Of a stretch of 64,000 nt of DNA, positions 9,205-18,132 are shown in pieces (the first letter of the stretch is position 1; every line of letters starts with the position of its first letter). Location of the stretch: the NCBI GenBank assembly GCA_024234595.1, contig JACKNZ010000007.1:164644-228643 (forward strand). The letters run 5' to 3'. Below the pieces are notes generated by a model, which had not been told where the DNA came from, did no database searches, and saw only the letters and a program-made list of their open reading frames with translations. The translations under genes were made by a program, and so were the position numbers. Source of the DNA: Moraxellaceae bacterium. GTDB lineage: Bacteria; Pseudomonadota; Gammaproteobacteria; Pseudomonadales; Moraxellaceae.

Positions 9205-9901
9205 CAGTCTTCGCATTGCCCTGATTGCTGAAGGCAAAACGGATTACATTATTATTGAGGCGGCATTAAATGCTATTTTACCAAAGCCTTTTATTTTAAC
9301 GATGCTCCCTACAGAAAATACGCGCTCAGAACTTGGTGAAGGCTGGGGCAAGGTATTGAAATGGTGTCAAGAATTCACACATATCAACCCAAATGTTGAT
9401 ACAAGGTCATTGGCGACAGACCCTACACTCATGGACTTTGACTTGATCATTATTCATATAGATGCGGATGTAGCAGAGAAATCTTACGCAGACTACGGAA
9501 CCGCTGTGGCTCAAGCTACCGCAACACTCCCAATATTGCCATGCTCACAGCCTTGCCCACCGCCCTCTAATACCGTTAGCCAATTACAACAATTACTATT
9601 GGCTTGGCTCGGTATTACACAGAAAGATGCTAAAACAGTGTTTTGTGTCCCATCAAAAGCAGGTGAAGCATGGTTAGCGGCGGCAATTCTGCCAGAAGCA
9701 CACCCATTGCTAACGGGTATTGAATGTAATCTTAATCTTGAAACTCGACTATCAGTATTGCCAAAAGCGTTGAAAGTCAGAAAAAGTGTTCGTGAATACC
9801 AGTCACGCGCCTCAACGATCACCAAAAATTGGACAACCGTAACAGCGTTATGCTCACAAGCCGCTATTTTTCATCAAGATATTGAAGCTAAACAACTATG
9901 A
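9197..9901 (+). CDS. TOPRIM-like protein (DUF4276-like), putative nuclease partner of the embedded ATPase
   Basis: The 234-residue protein begins with IALIAEGKTDYIIIE, a strand plus Glu (E12) as in TOPRIM domains. It then has LIIIHIDADV with the DxD pair (D89, D91), and later SKAGEAWLAAAI with a third conserved acid (E157). This E...DxD...E layout is that of TOPRIM nuclease-like proteins such as DUF4276, and recalls the AriB partner in PARIS. The start overlaps the ATPase stop by 8 nt, and the stop overlaps the hsdM start by 4 nt (ATGA). The tight coupling suggests a fixed ratio with the ATPase. A C-terminal helical region (about 185-234) has no recognised motif. The domain assignment rests on motif reading alone; a non-nucleolytic TOPRIM-like domain is possible. 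Confidence 0.65.
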   Translation: MSNSLRIALIAEGKTDYIIIEAALNAILPKPFILTMLPTENTRSELGEGWGKVLKWCQEFTHINPNVDTRSLATDPTLMDFDLIIIHIDADVAEKSYADYGTAVAQATATLPILPCSQPCPPPSNTVSQLQQLLLAWLGITQKDAKTVFCVPSKAGEAWLAAAILPEAHPLLTGIECNLNLETRLSVLPKALKVRKSVREYQSRASTITKNWTTVTALCSQAAIFHQDIEAKQL

Positions 9902-11355
9902 ACGCATCATCCCTTATTCAAAAAGTTTGGAATTTTTGCCACACCCTCAAAGATGACGGTGTAGGTTATGGCGACTATTTAGAACAGCTTACCTACTTAT
10001 TGTTTTTAAAAATGGCGCACGAATACGCTCAAGAACCCTATAACCGCAATACAAGTATTCCTAGTGAATGTAACTGGGAAGCCTTACGCTCCCAAGTGGG
10101 TGAGCCTTTAGAAGCACAATACCTCAAAACACTGCATCGCCTTGGTACAGAATCGGGCAAATTAGGGGCAATCTTTTTTAAAGCACAAAACAAAATCCAA
10201 GACCCTGCCAAGCTCTCGCGCTTAGTGCAAATGATAGATGCCGAAAGTTGGGTGGGAATGGATAGTGATATTAAAGGCGATCTTTACGAAGGCTTATTGC
10301 AAAAGAATGCCGAAGATACCAAAAGCGGCGCAGGACAATACTTTACGCCCCGTGCTTTAATTGAAGCAATGGTGGAATGTATTAACCCGCAACCGATGAA
10401 AACAATTGCTGACCCTGCCTGTGGTACGGGAGGCTTTTTTCTGGGAGCTTATAATTGGTTGACGCGGCCTAGTGTTAACTTAGACAAAAAACAAAAACAA
10501 TTTTTGCGTGATAAAACATTTTTTGGTAATGAAATTGTCGCCAGTACCCGCCGTATGTGCTTGATGAATTTGTTTTTGCATAACATTGGTGAACTCGATA
10601 GCGAACCCACCGTAGAGCGTGCAGACGCACTGATTGCCGATACAGGCAAGCGTTATGACTATGTACTCGCTAATCCCCCGTTTGGCAAAAAAAGCAGCAT
10701 GACGTTTACCAACGAAGAAGGCGAAGAAGACAAAGACGCGCTGATTTATGAACGCCAAGACTTTTGGACAACCACCTCCAACAAACAGCTTAACTTTTTA
10801 CAACACATCATCACCATGCTGAAAGAGACAGGTCAAGCCGCTGTTGTCTTACCTGATAATGTACTGTTTGAAGGTGGCGCAGGTGAAAAAATCCGCCGTA
10901 AAATGTTAGAGACGTGTGATGTGCATACCGTGCTTAGACTGCCTACAGGCATATTTTATGCGCAAGGCGTTAAAGCCAACGTGGTGTTTTTTGATGCAAA
11001 GCCTAAAGATGGTAAAATACATACGCAAGGTGTATGGTTTTATGATTTACGCACTAACAAACACTTTACTCTTAAAACTCGCCCACTCAAGCGCGAAGAT
11101 TTGCAAGACTTTATTGACTGCTATAACCCCTCAAATCGCCACCAACGCACCGAAACGGAATGCTTTAAGTATTTTGGCTATGATGAGTTAGTCAACCGCG
11201 ATAAAGCCAATCTTGATATTTTTTGGCTTAAAGATGACAGCCTTGATAATTTAGATGATTTACCGCCACCCGATGTTTTGCAGCAAGAAATTATTGAACA
11301 TTTAGAAGCAGCATTAATGGCGTTTAGAGATGTAGCTATTGGTTTAGCCAAATAA
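9898..11355 (+). CDS. hsdM: Type I restriction-modification DNA methyltransferase (HsdM)
   Basis: HsdM transfers a methyl group from S-adenosylmethionine to N6 of adenine in the target chosen by HsdS. This 485-residue protein has the HsdM_N helical bundle at residues 1-125 and a GQYFTPRALIEAMV helix before the catalytic domain. The SAM-binding motif I is DPACGTGGF (172-180) and the catalytic motif IV is NPPF (259-262). It is complete and apparently active, which would be needed to protect the host from HsdR. Its ATG overlaps the TOPRIM gene stop by 4 nt. The order R-S-X-Y-M is unusual: M more often precedes S and is adjacent to it. A short repeat hairpin follows. Confidence 0.95.
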   Translation: MNASSLIQKVWNFCHTLKDDGVGYGDYLEQLTYLLFLKMAHEYAQEPYNRNTSIPSECNWEALRSQVGEPLEAQYLKTLHRLGTESGKLGAIFFKAQNKIQDPAKLSRLVQMIDAESWVGMDSDIKGDLYEGLLQKNAEDTKSGAGQYFTPRALIEAMVECINPQPMKTIADPACGTGGFFLGAYNWLTRPSVNLDKKQKQFLRDKTFFGNEIVASTRRMCLMNLFLHNIGELDSEPTVERADALIADTGKRYDYVLANPPFGKKSSMTFTNEEGEEDKDALIYERQDFWTTTSNKQLNFLQHIITMLKETGQAAVVLPDNVLFEGGAGEKIRRKMLETCDVHTVLRLPTGIFYAQGVKANVVFFDAKPKDGKIHTQGVWFYDLRTNKHFTLKTRPLKREDLQDFIDCYNPSNRHQRTETECFKYFGYDELVNRDKANLDIFWLKDDSLDNLDDLPPPDVLQQEIIEHLEAALMAFRDVAIGLAK

Positions 11356-11358
11356 TAG

Positions 11359-11386
11359 ACCCTCCCCCTGAGGAGAGGGTTAGGGT
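11359..11386. repeat. Hairpin repeat after hsdM (GAGAGGGTTAGGGTGAG family)
   Basis: ACCCTC (11359-11364) pairs with GAGGGT (11375-11380), followed by TAGGGTGAG. The same block occurs in reverse at 33817-33848 and again inside the element at 63907-63968. It sits between the convergent stops of hsdM and the hydratase/dehydrogenase gene and may act as a two-way terminator, though there is no clear T-run. Confidence 0.55.
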
Positions 11387-11391
11387 GAGAT

Positions 11392-13566
11392 TTATTGAAA
11401 AGTCTCACCTTTTGCAGCCATGTCACGCAATAATTGGGGTGGCGCAAAACGCTCACCAAATTTTGCGGCTAACTCATCGGCACGTTTAACAAACTCAGCC
11501 ACACCAATATAATTAATATATTGCAACTGGCCGCCTGTCCACGGTGCCATACCAATACCAAAAATCGAACCGATATTGGCATCAGCCACAGAGCGTAACA
11601 CGCCTTCTTGATAACAACGTGCGGCTTCAATGGATTGGCGATATAACAAACGCTCTTTTAACTCAGTAAACTGAGCAACTGAAGGTTGTTTTTTATCATC
11701 AGTGACAAAGGCAGATAAACCAGACCAGATGCGCTTTTTGCCATCAGCAGGATATTCATAGAAGCCTGCACCGTCTTTTTTACCAGGACGCTTAAAGTCA
11801 TCACACATTTTGTCAATTAAGCCAAACGCAGGTTCCATTGGAATCTCTTTGCCTTCAGCCGCTAAATCCACTTGTGTTTGTTTGCGAATTTTACGAGTTA
11901 ATTCCATATTAACTTCGTCAAGAATCGCTAATGGGCCAACAGGCATACCTGCTTGAGCAGCCGCTTGTTCGATTGACAAAGGATTAAAACCTTCGGCCAA
12001 CATATTGACACCTTCCATACAGAAAGTACCAAACACGCGAGAAGTGAAGAAGCCACGACTGTCATTCACCACAATGGGCGTTTTCTTGATTTGTAATACG
12101 TAATCAAAGGCTTTAGCTAAGGTTTCATCATTGGTTTTTTCGCCACAAATGATTTCAACCAACGGCATTTTGTCGACTGGTGAGAAGAAATGTAAACCAA
12201 TAAAATTTTGTGGACGCTGCGAAGCGGTTGCTAAACCTGTAATTGGCAATGTTGAGGTATTAGAAGCAAAGACTAATTCTGCATCACACACCGCTTCAAC
12301 TTTCTTAGTGACATCAGCTTTAATTTCACGGCTTTCAAATACCGCTTCAATCACTAAGTCACAACCTGCTAAATCGGCAAAGTCATTGGTGGCTTTAATT
12401 AAGGCTAATTTTTCGGCAGCCGCTTCTTTGGTCATACGACCTTTAGAGACACGCTTATCGAGTAATTTTTGGGTATAACCCTTACCACGTTCAGCCGCTT
12501 CTAAAGACATATCTAATAAAACGACTTCAATGCCAGACATAGCAGAGACATAAGCAATGCCCTGACCCATCATGCCTGCGCCTAATACGCCAACCTTTTT
12601 GCTTTTCCACACAGGATAAGTTTCTTTAGAAGGACGGCTAGCCCCTTTATTGATTTTTTGTAAATCAAAGAAGAACGCTTTAATAAAATTTTTCGACTCT
12701 TTGCCACAGGCTAAGCTCGTAAAATAGCGGCCTTCAATTTTTAAAGCATTATCAAAGTCAACTTGTGCGCCTTCAATGGCGGTACACAAAATCGCTTTAG
12801 GAGCAGGATAATTTGCACCTTTGATTTGCTTTTGCAAGTTAGCAGGGAAAGCTGGCAAATTCATAGCAAAGCTGGGTGTGCTGGGTGAGCCACCAGGAAT
12901 TTTATAGCCTTGTTTATCCCAAGGCTGTTGCGCGTTTGGATTAGCCACAATCCACGCTTTGGCTTTCGCCATCATTTCTTCGGGTGTTTCGGCGATGTCA
13001 TCAATAATGCCAACACTTTTGGCTTTGGCCACTTTCATGCGGTCGCCTTTTAATAAGACGTTCATTAAGGCATTTTGAATACCTAACATCCGCACGGTAC
13101 GAATCACACCACCTGCACCGGGTAATAAGCCCAAAGACACTTCAGGTAAACCAAATTCGGCTTTTGGATTGTTTAAGGCAATACGGTGATGACAGCTTAA
13201 TGCAATCTCTAAACCACCACCCAAGGCTGTGCCATTCATTGCGGCAACAACAGGCTTACCTAAGGTTTCTAAAGCGCGTAATAACGCTTTTAATTCACTG
13301 ACTTTTTGTTCAAAAATCGGTGCGTGTTCAGGTTTTGCTTGAATTAAGGCGGTTAAATCACCACCTGCGAAGAAAGTTTTTTTCGCAGAAGTGACAATAA
13401 TACCTTTAATACGGGCTTTTTCTTCTTTGAGTTTGGCGACAGTTTGTGTCAATGCCTTCTCAAAGACTTCATTCATAATATTTGCTTCGCTGGTTGGGTC
13501 ATCCATCGTTAAGGTGACAATGCCATCAGCGTCTTCAGCCCAGTGCATACCAATAATATCAGTCAT
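11392..13566 (-). CDS. Bifunctional enoyl-CoA hydratase / 3-hydroxyacyl-CoA dehydrogenase (FadJ-like)
   Basis: The 724-residue protein fuses a crotonase domain (about 1-290) to a NAD-dependent 3-hydroxyacyl-CoA dehydrogenase (about 310-720), and so carries out two consecutive beta-oxidation steps. In the crotonase part, TALGGGLEIALSCHH forms the oxyanion-hole region and FGLPEVSLGLLPGAGG carries the catalytic Glu. The Rossmann motif GVLGAGMMGQGIA opens the second half, and FIGLHFFSPVDKMPLVEI marks the dehydrogenase active-site region. GGAG lies 8 bases before the ATG. The thiolase gene at 13687-14901 lies upstream on the same strand, 120 bp away, with a palindromic repeat in the gap. It differs clearly from the FadB at 47127-49277, so the window holds two fatty-acid oxidation complexes. 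Confidence 0.9.
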   Translation of the reverse strand: MTDIIGMHWAEDADGIVTLTMDDPTSEANIMNEVFEKALTQTVAKLKEEKARIKGIIVTSAKKTFFAGGDLTALIQAKPEHAPIFEQKVSELKALLRALETLGKPVVAAMNGTALGGGLEIALSCHHRIALNNPKAEFGLPEVSLGLLPGAGGVIRTVRMLGIQNALMNVLLKGDRMKVAKAKSVGIIDDIAETPEEMMAKAKAWIVANPNAQQPWDKQGYKIPGGSPSTPSFAMNLPAFPANLQKQIKGANYPAPKAILCTAIEGAQVDFDNALKIEGRYFTSLACGKESKNFIKAFFFDLQKINKGASRPSKETYPVWKSKKVGVLGAGMMGQGIAYVSAMSGIEVVLLDMSLEAAERGKGYTQKLLDKRVSKGRMTKEAAAEKLALIKATNDFADLAGCDLVIEAVFESREIKADVTKKVEAVCDAELVFASNTSTLPITGLATASQRPQNFIGLHFFSPVDKMPLVEIICGEKTNDETLAKAFDYVLQIKKTPIVVNDSRGFFTSRVFGTFCMEGVNMLAEGFNPLSIEQAAAQAGMPVGPLAILDEVNMELTRKIRKQTQVDLAAEGKEIPMEPAFGLIDKMCDDFKRPGKKDGAGFYEYPADGKKRIWSGLSAFVTDDKKQPSVAQFTELKERLLYRQSIEAARCYQEGVLRSVADANIGSIFGIGMAPWTGGQLQYINYIGVAEFVKRADELAAKFGERFAPPQLLRDMAAKGETFQ

Positions 13567-13590
13567 TTATTATACTCCAATCTATTTTTT

Positions 13591-13687
13591 AGACCTTCGC
13601 GGTTATCGCTTATTTATTCGCATTTCAAGTATTTTCAATACTTTTATGCTCACAAAACGCGCTAATTGCGGTGCAATGCGAAGGTCT
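13591..13687. repeat. 98-bp-family palindromic element, copy A
   Basis: Copy A of the multi-stem element. Ends are AGACCTTCGC (13591-13600) and GCGAAGGTCT (13678-13687). The central hairpin is AAGTATT-TTC-AATACTT (13627-13643), and a right hairpin reads ATTGC-GGT-GCAAT. Its stems differ in sequence from copies B and C but remain paired. The right end touches the stop codon of the thiolase gene, and the element fills the gap between two genes of a probable operon. Confidence 0.85.
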
Positions 13688-14901
13688 TATACACGCTCAA
13701 TGATGGTTGCAATGCCCATACCGCCACCCACACACAAGGTAGCAAGGCCACGTTTTAAGTTGCGACGCTCTAACTCATCCAATAAAGTGCTTAAAATCAT
13801 ACAACCTGTTGCACCGAGTGGATGTCCCATGGCAATCGCACCACCGTTGACGTTAACGATGTCATCTTTAATGCCCATATCTTTCATAAAGCGTAAGGCT
13901 ACTGCGGCAAAAGCTTCGTTAATTTCCCACAAATCAATATCAGCAACCGTTAAACCTGCTTTTTCTAAAGCTTTATAAGCTGCAGGTGCTGGGCCTGTTA
14001 ACATAATGGTTGGGTCAGCACCCGATAAAGCGGTGGCGACAAAACGGGCGCGTGGTTTTAAACCTAATTTTTTGCCTGCTGCTTCGTTACCAATCAACAT
14101 CAACGCTGCACCATCAACAATACCTGAGGAATTACCTGCGGTATGAACGTGGTTAATGCTTTCTACCCAATGATATTTTTGTAAGGCAACGGCATTAAAA
14201 CCGCCCATTTCACCCATCATCATAAACGAAGGTTGCAATGCACCTAAACCTTCTAAGGTCGCATTACCACGAATAAATTCGTCTTTGGCTAATACCGTTA
14301 AACCATTAATATCTTTGACAGGTACAACAGACTTATCGAAATGACCACTTGCTTGGGCAGCAGCTGCACGCTTTTGAGACTGTAAAGCAAAGCTATCAAT
14401 ATCTGTGCGTGAAAAACCTTCGATCGTAGCAATTAAATCCGCACCAATACCTTGAGGCACAAAACCTGTGGCTAAGCTGGTTGCAGGATCCATTGCCCAT
14501 GCACCACCATCAGAAGCCATTGGAATACGTGACATAGACTCTACGCCGCCAGCAATGACTAAATCTTCAAAGCCTGAACGTACTTTCATCGCCGCCATAT
14601 TCACGGCTTCTAAGCCAGAAGCACAGAAACGGTTAATTTGCACACCTGCAACGGTGTCTGCTAAACCTGCTGCTAATGCAGCCGTTTTGGCAATATCAGC
14701 ACCTTGGTCACCCACAGGCGTCACACAACCCAAAACAACGTCATCCGCTAATTGTTTTACGGCTTGACCATTACGCTCAGCTAAGGCATCCATCAACCCA
14801 ACGACTAAGTCAATGGGTTTAATGGTGTGTAATGAGCCATCTTTTTTACCTTTGCCGCGCGGCGTACGCACTGCATCATAAATAAACGCTTCTGTTGTCA
14901 T
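13687..14901 (-). CDS. Acetyl-CoA C-acyltransferase (thiolase, FadI-type partner)
   Basis: Thiolases cleave 3-ketoacyl-CoA with CoA to release acetyl-CoA. The 404-residue protein contains the nucleophilic Cys in NRFCASGLEAVNMA, the His in NGGAIAMGHPLGATG and the C-terminal catalytic Cys in TLCVGGGMGIATI, so all three active-site parts are present. It is the upstream gene of a probable pair with the FadJ-like protein. It is distinct from the FadA at 45938-47113 and about the length of biosynthetic and FadI-type thiolases. The direction of the reaction in vivo is inferred from the neighbour. Confidence 0.9.
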   Translation of the reverse strand: MTTEAFIYDAVRTPRGKGKKDGSLHTIKPIDLVVGLMDALAERNGQAVKQLADDVVLGCVTPVGDQGADIAKTAALAAGLADTVAGVQINRFCASGLEAVNMAAMKVRSGFEDLVIAGGVESMSRIPMASDGGAWAMDPATSLATGFVPQGIGADLIATIEGFSRTDIDSFALQSQKRAAAAQASGHFDKSVVPVKDINGLTVLAKDEFIRGNATLEGLGALQPSFMMMGEMGGFNAVALQKYHWVESINHVHTAGNSSGIVDGAALMLIGNEAAGKKLGLKPRARFVATALSGADPTIMLTGPAPAAYKALEKAGLTVADIDLWEINEAFAAVALRFMKDMGIKDDIVNVNGGAIAMGHPLGATGCMILSTLLDELERRNLKRGLATLCVGGGMGIATIIERV

Positions 14902-15498
14902 CCTTTAATACCTCAAGTATGTGATGTTGAGAAAAATACAACTTATTGGATGAGCGTACAACAAATTTAAATACCAAGCAACTGCTTGGCAACATTTATT
15001 TTCATCTTCAAAAAACAACCTTCTATCTGAAATTTCATTTTTTAGCCCTTAAAAAGCTTTAATCTTGTAAGACAATAGACTCCAAAAATCACTTAGCCAT
15101 AACAAACTACAAATATAAAAAACGAATCGTTTTAGCTTTACTTTAAACAACACTCTTAACTTTGTACAAATTGCGTAAGTTAGCTAATCAATACTTGATT
15201 ATTAGAAGATAGCTGATTATCTTTAGCCCAACTTAGACACTAGAGGTGGTTGTTTTAATTCGTATTTATAGTAAAAACTTGCTTCACATCATTATACGAA
15301 GCAAACAAAACTAATCCTTTTAAAAGAAAGCAAAAAAATGATAAAGACAGATAACTAAAACATGATACATTTATACAAATACATAAAAAAACATAAAGCG
15401 CGCCAAAACAGTGCGTTTGACACATTACAATAGGAATGTTGTGTTAAAGATACCTCCCTTTAAACAACACAACCGTTTTTTGGATAAACAGAATTACT
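14902..15498. other. 597-bp intergenic region, no gene recognised
   Basis: This AT-rich gap separates the divergent thiolase and cyclase genes and must hold both promoters. A small inverted repeat, CCAAGC (14974-14979) and GCTTGG (14984-14989), lies about 75 bases upstream of the thiolase start and could be an operator. No convincing ORF, RNA gene or strong sigma70 promoter was identified. Confidence 0.5.
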
Positions 15499-16887
15499 AT
15501 GTCAGCATCAAGCAATCAATTTCAAGAGCTACTAAAATTGGGCGCAAAACATATGCGTTTGTTAGCCTATATGGTTGCCGTTGCTGTGTTTGCCTCTGGT
15601 ATATATGCAGGTATTTATCATCCTAAAACGACTCTGCTCATTCCACTAGTTCTGATACTTTCTATGGCGCAATCGTGGTTGCATCGTTATTTACGCAATG
15701 TAGTTCCCGCTCAAGCTACCGCTGTAACTTTGTTATTAGATGGTTTTATTACAGGTTTAGGCATTGCTGCCATTCATTACGCACTTGTGCCAACCTTAGT
15801 GTTCATTGCCATGCTCAATGCCACGGTGTTAGGTTTTGGCAATTTATTTTTGTGGGTGTTTACAGGCTTTTTTTGTGTGCTTGGCTCGTTATTAGGCGGT
15901 TTTGTATTTGGTCTGGAGCCTGGCCTACACGAACAAGTACCTACTTCTGTGAGTATTGTTTCTTTAATAGGCGTCACCATTTATTTTGGTCTTAATGCCT
16001 TTCACTCGCACTCTCAATCGCGCGATTTACTCAGTGCCAAGCGACAGTTACAAGAGCAAAAAGAAGAATCTTTTCAAATGTCACGCAAGCTCATTAAATA
16101 CTTACCTCCACAAGTATGGGAGTCGATATTTCAGGGCAAGCGTGATGCCAAATTGCAAACTCAACGCAAAAAATTAACGGTATTTTTTTCGGATATCAAA
16201 GACTTTACCGAAACCTCAGACGAAATGCCGCCCGATTTATTAACCGAAATGCTCAACACCTATTTTGAGCGGATGTCCAAAATCGCCCTGCAATATGGCG
16301 GCACGATTGACAAATTTATTGGTGATGCCATTTTAATTTTTTACGGTGACCCTGTTTCCAAAGGTGCTAAAGAAGATGCTATTGCTTGCGTTTCTATGGC
16401 CATTGAAATGCGCCGTGAAATGCAAATTTTGCGTCAAAAGTGGCAAAGTATGCACATTGATAAACCTTTGCATATTCGTATGGGTATCAATACAGGCTAT
16501 TGCCATGTGGGTAATTTTGGTTCCGAAACACGCATGAGTTACACCATCATTGGCCGTGATGCTAATTTAGCCGCACGTTTACAAGGTATTGCTGCGGTTG
16601 ATGAAATTTTGATTTCGCACGAGACTTATTTATTGGTTCGCGAACACGTTTCTTGCAAAGAAAAAGGAGCTGTATCTTTACGAGGCATTAACAAGCCTGT
16701 TCAAGTATGGGAAGTTGTTGATTTTCATAAAGATATGAATAGTAGCCATAGCACTTGGGTTGAGCATGAGCTTAATGGCTTTACCATGCACATGGATTTA
16801 AGCAAAATTCGTAATTTTGAAAAAGAGGCGGTACTTAAAGCATTAGAGCAAGCCGAGAAAAAATTACGCGACACCAAAATTTTGTAA
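15499..16887 (+). CDS. cyaB: Membrane-bound class III adenylate cyclase (CyaB-like)
   Basis: The protein makes cAMP from ATP at the inner membrane. Residues ~20-175 hold about six hydrophobic segments, as in the MASE2 sensory domain. A short coiled linker follows, then a class III catalytic domain (about 215-415). Metal-binding aspartates are in FFSDIKDFT (about 229-237) and FIGDAILIFYGDP (about 272-284). The Lys of TIDKFIGDA is the residue usually selecting adenine. At the second purine-contact position it reads YTIIGRDANLAARL, so the usual Asp after the Gly is Arg with Asp one place later. Length (462) is nearly that of Pseudomonas aeruginosa CyaB (463), which feeds the Vfr cAMP regulon. 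No Vfr/Crp gene is in view. Confidence 0.8.
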   Translation: MSASSNQFQELLKLGAKHMRLLAYMVAVAVFASGIYAGIYHPKTTLLIPLVLILSMAQSWLHRYLRNVVPAQATAVTLLLDGFITGLGIAAIHYALVPTLVFIAMLNATVLGFGNLFLWVFTGFFCVLGSLLGGFVFGLEPGLHEQVPTSVSIVSLIGVTIYFGLNAFHSHSQSRDLLSAKRQLQEQKEESFQMSRKLIKYLPPQVWESIFQGKRDAKLQTQRKKLTVFFSDIKDFTETSDEMPPDLLTEMLNTYFERMSKIALQYGGTIDKFIGDAILIFYGDPVSKGAKEDAIACVSMAIEMRREMQILRQKWQSMHIDKPLHIRMGINTGYCHVGNFGSETRMSYTIIGRDANLAARLQGIAAVDEILISHETYLLVREHVSCKEKGAVSLRGINKPVQVWEVVDFHKDMNSSHSTWVEHELNGFTMHMDLSKIRNFEKEAVLKALEQAEKKLRDTKIL

Positions 16888-16945
16888 TACTTACAAAGGT
16901 TTTACTCACTAAATCTCTGCAAGTTTATCTTTAAAGCACTAAGGC

Positions 16946-18130
16946 ATGAATAAAAAGTTAATTTCTACATTACTCTTAGGCGTCGTTTTAGGGGCTGGCG
17001 GCAATTATTATTTGCAGCAACGTCCTACAAAAGTCGCCCTTATTAAACCGCAAATCAGCCAATTACAAAGCACTATTTTAGCAACAGGCCAAGTCAAAAA
17101 CCGTGCTCACACCACGCTACACAACGAAAATGCAGGTTTGCTTAGTAAAGTTCTTGAAGAAGGAACACCTGTAAGCAAAGGTCAAACGATTGCTTTTATA
17201 ACTGACAAAGATGTTGAGTCCCTACTTCAACAGCAACAAGCCAATGTTAACAATGCCCAATTAAAGCTCTCTCGCTTACAAACTATCGAACGTCAGCAAA
17301 CAGAACTCAAAGTTGAACAAGCAAGAATTTTATTAAAGCAAGCTAAACGCCAACTTGCGGATACTCAAGCCTTAGCACAACAGCAATTAACCTCTCAAAA
17401 CAACTTAATCACGGCGCAAGAAACTTTAAGTTTACGTGAAAAAGAATTAGCCACCGCCCTTTTGCAACAACAAGCGGTGCAGGTACAAGGCTTAGACGAG
17501 CAAACTGCGCTTAACCAACTACAACAAGCCCAAGCTTTGTTAAAACAAACTCAAATTCGCCAACAACGCCAAACAATTATTAGTCCTTTTGACGGGGTTG
17601 TTACCGAGCGAAAAGCTAACGTTGGTCAATATGTAAAACAAGGCGAAGCCATTGTTGCACTTAGTCCACAACAAGCGGCTGAAATTATTGCCAATGTTGA
17701 TGAACGTTGGTTACCACAACTCAGCCTCAATCAAACAGCATCGGTCATTGCTGATGCTTTTCCACAACAAGCTTTTAAAGCTCAAATTAGCTATATTTCC
17801 CCCACTGTTGATAATAGTCGTGGAACGGTCGAAATTCGTCTACAAAGTAGTCAATGGCCAACGTTTTTGCAAGAAGGCATGACCGTTTCTTTGGAGCTAT
17901 TGAATAAATCTTTTCAAAAGACTGTGATTATTCCTAGTCGTTTGTTACAACAAACAGATAATCAATATTGGGTTTGGTTAGCAAAAAATCAGCGAGCCGA
18001 ACGTCAAAATGTGCGTATTGGTTTACGTCATTTAGATCAAGTACAAATTATGGAAGGCTTGGATGAAAACAGTCAGTTAATTGACAGCCCAACTCCCCTA
18101 CAAGCTAAACAATCCATTCAGGCGCGTTAA
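16946..18130 (+). CDS. ABC exporter periplasmic adaptor (HlyD/MacA/DevB family)
   Basis: This 394-residue membrane fusion protein has an N-terminal anchor (about residues 4-20, LISTLLLGVVLGAGG). It then has a biotinyl-lipoyl-like half motif (ENAGLLSKVLEEGTPVSKGQ), a long Gln-rich alpha hairpin (about 90-200), the second lipoyl half (SPFDGVVTERKANVGQYVKQG) and a beta-barrel domain. Such adaptors link an inner-membrane transporter to an outer-membrane duct such as TolC. It is followed 2 bp later by the permease and then the ATPase, the same order as DevB-DevC-DevA. No outer-membrane factor gene is next to it. The substrate is unknown; lipid, peptide or macrolide export are all possible. Confidence 0.85.
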   Translation: MNKKLISTLLLGVVLGAGGNYYLQQRPTKVALIKPQISQLQSTILATGQVKNRAHTTLHNENAGLLSKVLEEGTPVSKGQTIAFITDKDVESLLQQQQANVNNAQLKLSRLQTIERQQTELKVEQARILLKQAKRQLADTQALAQQQLTSQNNLITAQETLSLREKELATALLQQQAVQVQGLDEQTALNQLQQAQALLKQTQIRQQRQTIISPFDGVVTERKANVGQYVKQGEAIVALSPQQAAEIIANVDERWLPQLSLNQTASVIADAFPQQAFKAQISYISPTVDNSRGTVEIRLQSSQWPTFLQEGMTVSLELLNKSFQKTVIIPSRLLQQTDNQYWVWLAKNQRAERQNVRIGLRHLDQVQIMEGLDENSQLIDSPTPLQAKQSIQAR

Positions 18131-18132
18131 AC

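Noticed and set aside
8023..9901. Calling the embedded pair PARIS (AriA/AriB) outright
   Set aside because: The architecture is similar, but I cannot show DUF4435 membership; the second protein looks closer to DUF4276-type TOPRIM proteins, so only a resemblance is claimed.
9197..9901. Gajjar-like or OLD class 2 system
   Set aside because: No UvrD-like helicase partner is present, and ATPase and TOPRIM parts are on separate proteins.
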